A stretch of 38,358 bases of DNA from Chitinophagaceae bacterium (GCA_014379345.1 JACMLY010000163.1:1-38358); one strand, 5' to 3'; positions 23,316-32,270 are shown, counted from the stretch's first letter. Numbers and translations: made by a program. Notes: generated from the sequence alone by a model not told the origin.

Positions 23316-26315
23316 ATGTATCTAAATTGTAAAACTAATTTCAGCTTTCGTTACGGAACGATGTCGGCTGAAGAGCTTGTAAAGGCCGGAGCCGAAAAAG
23401 GAGCGGGATCGATAGCTCTTACGAATATCAATTCAACCGGTGATATCTGGAACTTCGTACGATCGTGCCTCAACCACGGCATTAAACCCATCACAGGTGT
23501 CGAGATCCGCAATGATGGTAAACTGCTTTATATTTTACTCGCTGCTAATAACGATGGCCTCGCCTGGATCAACCGGTTCCTTTCGGTTCATCTGCAAAAA
23601 CAGGTTCCCTTTCCTGAGCAGTCAGAGAGCCAGGGTTTTTTTGTGAAGGCATATGATGGGTTTGTGATCTATCCCGTGGGGAAAAAATCCCTAAAAGGTC
23701 TGCTCTCAAATGAATTCATAGGTATTACGCCCTGGGAAATCAACAAACTATATGGATTGGATCTTCGACAGTACGAGCAAAAATTTGTTGTACGCCATCC
23801 AGTGACTTTTCGGGATAATGACCGGAATAAATACAATGTTCACAAACTCCTGAGAGCGATTGACAAAAACATTTTGTTATCGAAGCTTTCGCCGGATGAT
23901 CTCGCATTTACTCATGAATATTTTGTTCATCCTTCCGAAATCCTGCAGGCATTTAAGCAATACCCGTTTGTGGTTGCAAATACTTATCAATTGATGGATG
24001 CATGTCATATCAGTATTGAATGGGGGACAAATAAGAATAAAAAAATATTCAGCTCCTCAAAACCGGATGACAAGGAACTACTTAAAAAATTGGCCTACGA
24101 TGGATGGAAAAGCAGGTATGGAAATAACGAGCTGGCAAAACAAAGAGTCGACAAAGAACTTGAGATCATCGATCAATCAGGCTTTACGCCTTATTTCCTC
24201 ATAACATGGGATATTGTTCGCTATGCGAAATACCGGGAATTCTATTATGTTGGAAGAGGAAGTGGAGCGAATTCTGTGGTTTCCTATTGTCTTTACATTA
24301 CAGATGTGGATCCGATCGAACTCGATCTATGTTTCGAAAGATTTTTAAATCCTCAGAGAACCTCGCCTCCGGACTTTGATATAGATTTCTCGTGGCTGGA
24401 TCGCGATGAGGTAATTGACTACGTTTTTAAGCGATATGGTGCAGATCATGTGGCCCTGTTGGGCTCCTACCCTACTTTTCAATTTAATGCAACCATCCGG
24501 GAGTTGGGAAAAGTATTTGGTCTTCCAAAAGCAGAAATAGACGAGTTGGGTGATAAGGGACGTTATTACGGGCCAAGCCGTGTGCAAAACAACATACAGC
24601 ACGGCAAGCAGGATAATATATACCATCTGATCTGGAAATATGGAAAATTAATAACTGGTTTTCCTCATCATTTAAGTGTTCACGCCGGGGGAATGCTTAT
24701 AAGTGAACAACCTATTTATAATTACACGGCAACGTTTTTGCCGCCAAAAAACTTTATCACTTCCCAGATAGACATGTACCAGGCCGAAAGTATCGGGCTG
24801 ATCAAACTTGATATTTTGAGCCAGCGCGGATTAGGCCATATCAAAGAAACGATCAGGCTAATCAAAGAAAATAAAAACGAAACTGTCAATATTGCCGAGG
24901 TGGAAAAATATAAACGGGATCCGATGGTAAAAGCGCAGATAAAAAATGGAAATACGATAGGATGCTTTTATGTAGAATCGCCTGGGATGCGGCAATTATT
25001 GAGAAAAATGGAATGTGATGATTATCTAACGCTGGTAGCCGCGAGTTCAATCATTCGACCGGGCGTTGCCGGCAGTGGTATGATGAAAGAATATGTTTTC
25101 AGGTATCGTAATCCGGATAAATTCAAATATCTCCATCCGCTGTTGGAAGATCTATTGAAGCAGAGTTTCGGAATAATGATATACCAGGAAGATATGCTCA
25201 GGGTTGCACAGAGGTTTGGAGGTTTAGAGATCGGTGAAGCAGATGCGTTACGAAAAGCAATGAGTGGTAAGTACCGGAAGGATAACGTCTTTGAATTGAT
25301 ACGTGAAAAATTTTTTTTGCATTGTAAGCGCTGCGGCTATTCCGATGATCTTTCCCATGAAGTGTGGCGGCAAATGGAATCCTTTGCAGGATATTCATTT
25401 TCGAAAGCGCATTCTGCCTCTTTCGCGGTGGAGAGCTTCCAGGATCTTTACCTGAAAGCATATTATCCATTGGAATTCATGGTTGGTGTGATCAACAATT
25501 TTGGTGGCTTCTATCCTACCAGCCTTTATTTTTATGAACTTATTAAATCAGGCGCCACCATTCATCTGCCTTGTGTAAACCGTAGTCTGTATTTGACAAA
25601 TATCCAGGGTACCGATGTTCATACCGGCCTTGTTCATATCAAGTCACTCGAAAAAAAACTGGCAGAAAAAATTCTTACAGAAAGGGAGCAGAATGGCCCC
25701 TATTTACATTTACAGGATTTCATTGAGCGTACGGCGGTTCCGCTGGAGCCATTAAATACGCTGATCAGTATTGACGCATTTCGCTTTACGGAAAAAAATA
25801 AGAAACGACTGTTATGGGAGGCCAATTTTCTACAGAAAAAAAATAAAGCCCATCTGCCTGCCAGATATTCTTTATTCAACGAAAAACCCAGGGACTTCGT
25901 GCTGCCTGCTTTAGCGAACAACCCACTCCACGACATATATGATGAAATAGAAATACTTGGGTTTCCCCTGCGAAATCCTTTCGATATTGTGGATGACGAC
26001 GCATCCCGATATTTATTTTCTGCAGACCTTCCTGAAAATGTAGGAAAGCCAATTACCCTTCTTGGTTATTTTATTACCGACAAGGTTGTTCCGACAAAAA
26101 ATAACCAGACAATGTCTTTCGGAACTTTTATCGATGCTGCACTGAACTGGATCGATACTATTCATTTTTCAGATTCGCTGAGGCAATATCCATTACAGGG
26201 AACAGGTTTTTACCGGATTGCCGGCAAGGTGGTTGAAGATGGTGGATTTTATAGTGTCGAGGTGACACAGCTGAAAAAGATTGGGTATAAAGAACGACAA
26301 TATGCAAACCTGTAA
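23316..26315 (+). CDS. dnaE: DNA polymerase III alpha-like polymerase, probable error-prone DnaE, PHP inactive
   Basis: 999 residues, shorter than a replicative DnaE (about 1160 or more). The PHP domain begins LNCKTNFSFRYGTMSAEELV, where active family members have His-x-His metal ligands. Here they are Asn-Cys-Lys, so exonuclease activity should be absent. The polymerase catalytic acids are intact: Asp355 and Asp357 in PPDFDIDFSW and Asp499 in GLIKLDILSQRGLG. Other palm/finger blocks are YVGRGSGANSVVSYCLYITD and IIRPGVAGSGMMKEYV. A helix-hairpin-helix region and an OB-fold (about 900-985; KPITLLGYFITDKVVP) follow, and the tau-binding tail is missing. dinB starts two bases after the stop. Role: extension step in translesion synthesis, by analogy with DnaE2/ImuC. 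Confidence 0.9.
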   Translation: MYLNCKTNFSFRYGTMSAEELVKAGAEKGAGSIALTNINSTGDIWNFVRSCLNHGIKPITGVEIRNDGKLLYILLAANNDGLAWINRFLSVHLQKQVPFPEQSESQGFFVKAYDGFVIYPVGKKSLKGLLSNEFIGITPWEINKLYGLDLRQYEQKFVVRHPVTFRDNDRNKYNVHKLLRAIDKNILLSKLSPDDLAFTHEYFVHPSEILQAFKQYPFVVANTYQLMDACHISIEWGTNKNKKIFSSSKPDDKELLKKLAYDGWKSRYGNNELAKQRVDKELEIIDQSGFTPYFLITWDIVRYAKYREFYYVGRGSGANSVVSYCLYITDVDPIELDLCFERFLNPQRTSPPDFDIDFSWLDRDEVIDYVFKRYGADHVALLGSYPTFQFNATIRELGKVFGLPKAEIDELGDKGRYYGPSRVQNNIQHGKQDNIYHLIWKYGKLITGFPHHLSVHAGGMLISEQPIYNYTATFLPPKNFITSQIDMYQAESIGLIKLDILSQRGLGHIKETIRLIKENKNETVNIAEVEKYKRDPMVKAQIKNGNTIGCFYVESPGMRQLLRKMECDDYLTLVAASSIIRPGVAGSGMMKEYVFRYRNPDKFKYLHPLLEDLLKQSFGIMIYQEDMLRVAQRFGGLEIGEADALRKAMSGKYRKDNVFELIREKFFLHCKRCGYSDDLSHEVWRQMESFAGYSFSKAHSASFAVESFQDLYLKAYYPLEFMVGVINNFGGFYPTSLYFYELIKSGATIHLPCVNRSLYLTNIQGTDVHTGLVHIKSLEKKLAEKILTEREQNGPYLHLQDFIERTAVPLEPLNTLISIDAFRFTEKNKKRLLWEANFLQKKNKAHLPARYSLFNEKPRDFVLPALANNPLHDIYDEIEILGFPLRNPFDIVDDDASRYLFSADLPENVGKPITLLGYFITDKVVPTKNNQTMSFGTFIDAALNWIDTIHFSDSLRQYPLQGTGFYRIAGKVVEDGGFYSVEVTQLKKIGYKERQYANL

Positions 26316-26317
26316 CG

Positions 26318-27511
26318 ATGTTTTTATCTAATGAACGTCATATAGCCCATCTCGACCTGGATGCTTTTTTTGTTTCTGTGGAATGTCTAAAAGATTCAAG
26401 GCTGAAAGGAAAACCCCTGATCGTTGGAGGCAACGGTGACCGTGGTGTCGTCACTTCCTGCAGCTACGAGGCGCGAAAGTTTGGCGTTCACAGTGCAATG
26501 CCTGCAAAACTGGCCAAACGTTTATGCCCTGAAGCGATTTTTTTAAAGGGCGATTTTGAATCGTATAGTAAGTATTCAAAGCTGGTTACAGATATTATCC
26601 AGGATACTGTTCCTGTTTTTGAGAAATCATCCATTGATGAATTCTATGTTGACCTGACAGGCTTCGATAAATATCATAACACCAGGTTGTTTACTGCACA
26701 GTTGCAAAAGAAAGTAGTGTCAGAAAGCGGTTTGCCTGTTTCTTACGGTCTTGCCAGCAATAAATTGATAAGCAAGGTAGCGACCAATGAAGTGAAACCG
26801 AATGGCCAGATAGAAATTCCTTTTGGTAATGAAAAGATTTTTTTAAGTCCATTGAATATTTCAAAAATCCCGGGTGTAGGAAAACAAACTGCGATGATAT
26901 TGTACAAGATGGGTGTGGAAACCATCAGAATACTGAGCGACATCCCGGTTGAAATGATGCATAACCTGCTCGGAAGATCCGGTATCGATCTTTGGCGCAA
27001 AGCAAATGGAATAGATGAATCGCCCGTAATACCGTATCACGAACAACAATCGATCTCCACCGAAAATACTTTCCAGGCCGATACCATCGATATAAATTTT
27101 TTACATGCCGAACTGGTGCGGATGACGGAAAAAATTGCCTTCCAGTTAAGAGAGCAGAACAGGCTCACCGGTTGTGTAACCGTCAAGCTTCGTTACTCCA
27201 ATTTTGAAACCTATACCAAACAAATCACTATTCCTTACACAAATGCGGATCATATCATTTTAAAAACAGCAAAAGAATTATTCGATAAATTATATGAACG
27301 CCGATTGTTGATACGGCTGATCGGAGTTCGATTCACCCACCTGATCCCCGGCAATTACCAGATCAATATATTTGACGATACCGAGCAAATGATTAACCTG
27401 TACCAGGCCATCGACAGTGTGAAAAAAAGATTCGGAGAAGGTCTGTTGATCAGAGCAGTGGGAATTAACAAAAATAACTTATCCCGTTTACCTTCAAAAC
27501 AACGGGTCTAA
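26318..27511 (+). CDS. dinB: DNA polymerase IV (Y-family translesion polymerase)
   Basis: 397 residues. The catalytic blocks are HLDLDAFFVSVE (metal-binding Asp, steric gate in FF) and SSIDEFYVDLTGFDK (second acidic pair), with RGVVTSCSYEARKFGVHSAM between. The helix-hairpin-helix region ISKIPGVGKQTAMILYKMG follows, then the little-finger domain. The peptide YQINIFDD in the C-terminal part resembles the Q-x-x-L/I-F sliding-clamp-binding motif. Unlike ImuB, the active site is complete. The gene starts two bases after the dnaE-like gene, so the two make one transcription unit. A long hairpin begins 11 bases after the stop. Confidence 0.95.
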   Translation: MFLSNERHIAHLDLDAFFVSVECLKDSRLKGKPLIVGGNGDRGVVTSCSYEARKFGVHSAMPAKLAKRLCPEAIFLKGDFESYSKYSKLVTDIIQDTVPVFEKSSIDEFYVDLTGFDKYHNTRLFTAQLQKKVVSESGLPVSYGLASNKLISKVATNEVKPNGQIEIPFGNEKIFLSPLNISKIPGVGKQTAMILYKMGVETIRILSDIPVEMMHNLLGRSGIDLWRKANGIDESPVIPYHEQQSISTENTFQADTIDINFLHAELVRMTEKIAFQLREQNRLTGCVTVKLRYSNFETYTKQITIPYTNADHIILKTAKELFDKLYERRLLIRLIGVRFTHLIPGNYQINIFDDTEQMINLYQAIDSVKKRFGEGLLIRAVGINKNNLSRLPSKQRV

Positions 27512-27522
27512 ACTGAGTGTTC

Positions 27523-27645
27523 CCCTATGTTATTTCTATGTTACTATGATTCTATGTGGTAAAAAAAATCCTGCACAGTTTTTAAATCTACCCAGTGTAG
27601 TCAGCTTACCACATAGAATCATAGTAACATAGATATAACATAGGG
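27523..27645. repeat. Long hairpin, 40-base arms with one mismatch, stuttered CTATGTTA words
   Basis: Bases 27523-27562 pair with 27606-27645: 39 of 40 positions match, with a 43-base loop. The only mismatch is T27534 opposite A-strand variation at the complementary position. Within each arm the word CTATG recurs four times (CTATGTTA, CTATGTTA, CTATGATT, CTATGTGG) every 8 to 11 bases. It starts 11 bases after the dinB stop. A T-rich stretch (GGTTTGTTTT) lies a few bases after the 3' arm, so it might terminate transcription. Bases 27660-27764, ahead of chrA, show nothing else. Confidence 0.92.
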
Positions 27646-27764
27646 AAAATGGTTTGTTTTAATAATCTTTTAAGCATAAACAATAGCTGGTGTAAATATA
27701 TGCAGTAAGAAGAACATTTCCGGGATCGTGGATTATGAAACAATTATAGTAGATTAACAAAAGA

Positions 27765-28943
27765 ATGAAACAATCATACGCGAAGCTGTTCCTACGATTT
27801 CTCAGGTTTGGTTGCCTGGCCTTTGGTGGACCCGTTGCACAAATAGCAATGATCAAAAAAGAATTGGTTGACGAAGAAAAGTGGATCTCAAAAGAACAGT
27901 TTAACAGAGCGCTGGCTGTATACCAGGTGCTGCCCGGTCCTGAAGCGCATGAACTATGTGTTTATTTTGGCATGAAAGCAAAATGCAGATGGGGAGGGTT
28001 TCTTGCAGGTCTTGGCTTTATGCTTCCCGGTTTGTTGCTGATGCTGCTTTTGACCTGGTTCTATGTAGAGTACGGGATCCGATCGCCTATGATTAAAACA
28101 TTATTTACAGGTATACAGGCAGCTGTCGTTTCATTGATCGTATTTGCAGTTTACCGAATAGGGAAACACTCAATGATCAATTATAAACTTTTTATTATTG
28201 CTGTTTGCAGCAGCATCAGTTTTTTTCTGGGAGTTAATTTTCTGATCATATTATTTCTGGCAGGCTTTTCTTATGTATTCTGGAATAAAGGGAATATTCT
28301 GGCGATAGCATTTGCTGTTTTACTTGTGGCAATCACCACATACACTATTTATCAAAAAGGGTTTACAATCAAAACAGGCACGCCTGTACAAACAGCCATT
28401 GCCCAACCAAATAATAAACCAACGGCCCAGATCTTTATTACCGGACTCAAAGGCGGGTTACTAAGTTTTGGAGGGGCCTATACGGCTATCCCGATCATTC
28501 AGCAGGATGCGGTTATCAAAAAGCAATGGATGACACGGGAACAATTCCTTGATGGGATTGCGCTTTCAGGAATTCTTCCCGCTCCGCTGATCATCTTTTC
28601 TACATTTGTCGGATATTTTGGCGGGGGCTGGTGGGGCGCAATAATCATAACGATCGGCATTTTCCTTCCGGCTTTTTCTTTTACACTTATTGGTCACTCG
28701 CTCCTGGAAAAACTGATAGCGAATACATCATTGCATAGTTTTTTAGATGGAGTTACAGCCGGAGTCATCGGGCTTATAGCAATAACGGCTATTAAATTAT
28801 TTCTTACAACCATTACCGGTATACCTGCGTTCATTATTTTTTTCATGTCACTGCTGGTCTTAATAAAATTCAAATCAAAGTATATGGTGATCTTTATTAT
28901 TTTAGGTGCAGGTTTATTTAGCTTGGTATGGAGTTTGTTATAA
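27765..28943 (+). CDS. chrA: Chromate transporter ChrA, two-domain form
   Basis: 392 residues with two homologous CHR domains in an inner-membrane protein. The first domain has FLRFGCLAFGGPVAQIAMIK, VLPGPEAHELCVYFGMK and GGFLAGLGFMLPGLLLMLLL. The second has GLKGGLLSFGGAYTAIPIIQ, WMTREQFLDGIALSGILPAP and FVGYFGGGWWGAIIITIGIF. The FGG and LPGP/LPAP motifs are family hallmarks. ChrA family members export chromate; many genomic copies are of unproven substrate. It follows the dinB hairpin by 120 bases and is convergent with the next gene. Confidence 0.92.
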   Translation: MKQSYAKLFLRFLRFGCLAFGGPVAQIAMIKKELVDEEKWISKEQFNRALAVYQVLPGPEAHELCVYFGMKAKCRWGGFLAGLGFMLPGLLLMLLLTWFYVEYGIRSPMIKTLFTGIQAAVVSLIVFAVYRIGKHSMINYKLFIIAVCSSISFFLGVNFLIILFLAGFSYVFWNKGNILAIAFAVLLVAITTYTIYQKGFTIKTGTPVQTAIAQPNNKPTAQIFITGLKGGLLSFGGAYTAIPIIQQDAVIKKQWMTREQFLDGIALSGILPAPLIIFSTFVGYFGGGWWGAIIITIGIFLPAFSFTLIGHSLLEKLIANTSLHSFLDGVTAGVIGLIAITAIKLFLTTITGIPAFIIFFMSLLVLIKFKSKYMVIFIILGAGLFSLVWSLL

Positions 28944-29078
28944 TCAGCCGGATATTATTTTTCACAGATATCTTAAATGTAACCTGCGTTGAAAACAAAA
29001 AGAGGGAAAATCTTCAGGAAAACAAATCAGATCTCAACTTTTAATCTACTGACTTCTCTTTTCTTTTTTTCAGAACAT

Positions 29079-30806
29079 TTAGTTTTTCATAGTTGCTTTC
29101 CCAAACCTGTACACTTTACCATCACATTTGGTTAAGATATATAATTCTCCTTGAGTATCTCTTCCAAAATGCAGGTCTACGCGCTGCCTTTGATGAAGGT
29201 CTTTGAAAGTATGGGGAGTGTCCTTTATTGAAATTTGCCATTCTTTGACAGTCGCCAGTTTTCCTTCTTTTAGATCAGCCAATTCTATATAAAACAATCT
29301 ACCTGTAGGAATATCACCAAATAGATATTTGCCTTTTAACAGCGGTATCGCTTCACCCAGGTACTCAAACCCACCTGATATTGCTTTGCCCTCGTCGTGA
29401 TCATAGGCAGCAACGGGATAGCTGATATTATAACTGCTATCATTTGCGGGAAGCGGATAAACTTTATTTAAATCACCATAAGTATCCACAACAAAATGTC
29501 CTTCCCTGACAGGCCAGCCATAATCATGACCCGGAAAGACCAGGTTTATCGATTCAATATTACCGTGTCCAATATTGCAGCTAAGCATTTTCCCCGAGTT
29601 TGTCCACGTAATGCGATGAGGATTTCTAAAGCCATAAGCATAAATTTCCCCGAGTGCATTTGGATCATTGGCAAAGGGATTACTGGCAGGAATTCCATAC
29701 CGTCCATTGCGACTGTTACTGCCCATAGGATCTATCCGTATAATAGTACCCCAAATCTTTTTGGTGGAGTGAACCAGAAAAGGATATCCCTTTTCAACAC
29801 TGGCGCCATCTCCTATGCCAATGTATAAGAGTCCGTAATCCTGATCACCCATTTTGGAACGAGGATTGAAAGTGATCTCCTGAACACCATGAGCACCGGT
29901 AACCATATTCACTCTGAACAATTCCCGGCTTTTTCCTGAAAACTCTTTTGCACCAGGATCTTCCGTTTTCCATTCTGAGACCACCCATTGCATTGCCACT
30001 TTAATAGAATCTTCATAATAAAAATCGGGTTTGCCTGAACCGGTGGCTTCTGTATGTGAAGTATACAAAATACCATTTTTAGCAAACCCGGGATGAAAAG
30101 CAAAACTTCCAAATCCGGTACCCAGCCCCGGCCGGTTAATAAATACAGGTTTCAATGCCGCCATATCCATGTAAACCGTGCTTTTATTCCCGTTCAGTTT
30201 ATATAGTCGCCCCCGAAGATCAAGGATAAACAAATCATTGGAGCCTGGCTGCAACCCCAGCTTTGTGATCCGCGCGAGCGGCGTTTTTCCACTATCACTG
30301 GAAGCCGGAATTTGTGCTACTAACTCCAGATTTACTACCAGGCCTGAAAGTTTTATCGAATCGGGGATAGGATTCAATATTTGTTTTTGATTTCCCTTTG
30401 CTACCTGTGGACTGACCTTATGCGTATGCAAAAAAGCGATGATTGCATTTACATCTTTATCTGTTAAGGAGGTAAATGAGGGCATTACTACTTTGTACTT
30501 GCTGAGTAATTGCAAGGCACGCTCGTCACCGGATGAAATTAACTGTTGGGGATGTTTTATGAAACCATGGATCCATTCTGCGGAAACTGTACCCGTTAAT
30601 CCACTTAGCTGAGGGCCAATTCCATCCTGCCGGAAGTTGTGGCAATCGCTGCATGACTGGTTAAATAGGATTTCACCGGCTGCAATGGTATCTGCGTCCG
30701 TGGATATAGAATCATCATTTAAAGAAACGCCGGAATTGCAGCCAGTAAATAAAAAGATCTGTAGCCATGCACCAGCTAAACCGATGAGTATTCTTTTTTT
30801 CATCAT
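29079..30806 (-). CDS. Cytochrome c-PQQ sugar dehydrogenase (GSDH) fusion lipoprotein
   Basis: 575 residues. The signal ends in the lipobox FTGC (Cys23), so it is a probable lipoprotein. A class I cytochrome c domain follows, with haem-binding CSDCH (52-56) and axial Met108 in VVMPSF. From about 150 to the end comes a GSDH propeller: GFGSFAFHPGFAKNGILYTS, GLLYIGIGDGAS, YAYGFRNPHRITW, GHDYGWPVREGHF and KAISGGFEYLGEAIPLLKGK. Unlike the gene at 1007, the HNGG-type block is changed (HGVQEITFNP), so PQQ or substrate binding may differ. The fusion suggests direct electron transfer from oxidised sugar to a c-type haem. The second Met is an alternative start. Convergent with chrA and divergent from the kinase at 31176. 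Confidence 0.88.
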   Translation of the reverse strand: MMKKRILIGLAGAWLQIFLFTGCNSGVSLNDDSISTDADTIAAGEILFNQSCSDCHNFRQDGIGPQLSGLTGTVSAEWIHGFIKHPQQLISSGDERALQLLSKYKVVMPSFTSLTDKDVNAIIAFLHTHKVSPQVAKGNQKQILNPIPDSIKLSGLVVNLELVAQIPASSDSGKTPLARITKLGLQPGSNDLFILDLRGRLYKLNGNKSTVYMDMAALKPVFINRPGLGTGFGSFAFHPGFAKNGILYTSHTEATGSGKPDFYYEDSIKVAMQWVVSEWKTEDPGAKEFSGKSRELFRVNMVTGAHGVQEITFNPRSKMGDQDYGLLYIGIGDGASVEKGYPFLVHSTKKIWGTIIRIDPMGSNSRNGRYGIPASNPFANDPNALGEIYAYGFRNPHRITWTNSGKMLSCNIGHGNIESINLVFPGHDYGWPVREGHFVVDTYGDLNKVYPLPANDSSYNISYPVAAYDHDEGKAISGGFEYLGEAIPLLKGKYLFGDIPTGRLFYIELADLKEGKLATVKEWQISIKDTPHTFKDLHQRQRVDLHFGRDTQGELYILTKCDGKVYRFGKATMKN

Positions 30807-31175
30807 AATGGATATTCCTGTATCAAATTACTTCTTTTGCCGCCTATCAACTTCCATTTTTCAGTAAAACGCAATACATACATATTTCAGGGCGTATCAG
30901 GTTTTGCGAAACAGCATAATCTGTTTTACCATTTGGCTATAAGAAATCGCCAGATCGGCTAAACTATTAAAAAAAAAAGGTGAGATCGAATAAATAGTAG
31001 AGCCGAACGAATAAGTAAGTGCATGATTGCCCAATCTGTTATCTTTTTTTAAAGTGCAGTCAGTGTTTGGTATTTCAAATTTCTCTTTATAAAATCTTTA
31101 TACATCCGTTGATTCATTTTACAATTTACTTACATCGATAAGTTTACTTTTAGGGCATAATTGGGAGCCCTATAA
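30807..31175. other. Divergent intergenic region with a small palindrome
   Basis: This 369-base AT-rich gap must hold the promoters of the minus-strand cytochrome-GSDH gene and the plus-strand kinase operon. A perfect 6-bp inverted repeat, AAACAG (30909-30914) with CTGTTT (30921-30926), is present, and A10 and T7 tracts occur at about 30970 and 31045. I could not find a convincing Bacteroidota promoter (TTG with TAnnTTTG at normal spacing). No coding potential is seen. Confidence 0.5.
31152..31171 (+). promoter_or_regulatory. Small hairpin just before the kinase start codon
   Basis: AGGGC (31152-31156) pairs with GCCCT (31167-31171) around a 10-base loop that contains TTGGGAG, the only purine-rich candidate for ribosome binding. 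The hairpin ends four bases before the ATG at 31176. It could modulate translation of the kinase, but the stem is only 5 bp. Confidence 0.3.
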
Positions 31176-32270
31176 ATGAACTGGTTCTTTTTTAATAACA
31201 TCAGTAAGCCAAAACAATATATTTTCAGCATCCTGCTGATCTGTATTGTCGCGGGCATTTGCTATGCCTTCTCACCGTACATTGGCTACAAGGTGGTTGC
31301 ATTTACGCTCCTGGTGGCAGTTTCATTGGTTGCCATGACCTTTGATATTCTTCCGGTTTTCGTTGCTGCGATTATCAGCGCCCTTATCTGGGATTTCTTT
31401 TTTATACCTCCCCGGTTTACACTACATGTTGGTTCTACGGAAGATACTATCCTGTTAGTCATGTACTTTTTAATCGCATTGGTTAATGCGGTGCTTACGT
31501 ACAAGATCCGGGAAGTAGAAAAAACAGTGAAACAAAAAGAAGAAAAAGCAAACGCGGTTAAGCTGTACAATACATTACTCAATTCGCTGTCTCATGAATT
31601 ACGCACCCCCATAGCCACAATCATTGGGGCAACAGATAATCTGCAGGCCGATAATAAAAATCTGAGTGAAAGAAATAAATACGATCTGCTTAGTGAAATA
31701 TCAAAGGCCTCTTTCCGGTTGAATCAACAGGTAGAAAATCTGTTAAACATGTCAAGACTGGAATCTGGTTTCCTGCAACCCAAACTGGACTGGTGTGATA
31801 TTAATGAAATTATTTATAATGCGGTGAAAAGGATCGAGGAAAATAAAATTTTCCAGAGAATTACAATCAACATCAATCCTGAAATCCCGCTTTTTAAATT
31901 AGACAAAGGAATGCTGGAACAGATCGTATATAATTTATTAAACAACGCAATATTATACACGGCACCCGATAGAAATATACAAGTCATCGCTACCTGCTAT
32001 ACGGATCTGCTTGAAATAATTGTTGAAGACAATGGCAAGGGCTTTCCTGAAGAAGAAATAAAAAATGTATTTGATAAATTTTACCGGCTTAAGAATTCCA
32101 AAACCGGTGGAACAGGACTCGGTCTCTCAATTGTAAAAGGTTTTACCGAAGCATTGGGCGGAGCCGTAGCGTTGCAAAATGTTTCAACAGGCGGAGCAAA
32201 GTTTACCATTCAAATTCCTGCCAAAACATCACATTTAAAAACTGAAAAATGGATAAGGCGGACATATTAA
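31176..32270 (+). CDS. KdpD C-terminal-half-like histidine kinase (DUF4118, HisKA, HATPase)
   Basis: 364 residues. Four membrane helices (about 15-110) make the DUF4118 domain of KdpD, with the conserved stretch ISALIWDFFFIPPRFTLHVG. A linker helix leads to HisKA with His140 in NSLSHELRTPIATIIGATD and an ATPase domain (YNLLNNAILYT, DNGKGFPEEE, GGTGLGLSIVKGF). This is the architecture of the C-terminal half of KdpD without the nucleotide-binding and USP domains, which occur as a separate gene at 19060. It overlaps the KdpE-like gene by 22 bases, as kdpD and kdpE usually adjoin. It probably senses K+ or turgor and phosphorylates that regulator. Confidence 0.9.
   Translation: MNWFFFNNISKPKQYIFSILLICIVAGICYAFSPYIGYKVVAFTLLVAVSLVAMTFDILPVFVAAIISALIWDFFFIPPRFTLHVGSTEDTILLVMYFLIALVNAVLTYKIREVEKTVKQKEEKANAVKLYNTLLNSLSHELRTPIATIIGATDNLQADNKNLSERNKYDLLSEISKASFRLNQQVENLLNMSRLESGFLQPKLDWCDINEIIYNAVKRIEENKIFQRITININPEIPLFKLDKGMLEQIVYNLLNNAILYTAPDRNIQVIATCYTDLLEIIVEDNGKGFPEEEIKNVFDKFYRLKNSKTGGTGLGLSIVKGFTEALGGAVALQNVSTGGAKFTIQIPAKTSHLKTEKWIRRTY

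Noticed and set aside
27765..28943. chrA as part of the dnaE-dinB cassette
   Set aside because: A 40-bp-arm hairpin and 250 bases separate them, so separate transcription is more likely.
28944..29078. Bidirectional terminator between chrA and the cytochrome-GSDH gene
   Set aside because: A-rich and T-rich tracts are present, but no stem longer than a few pairs could be drawn.
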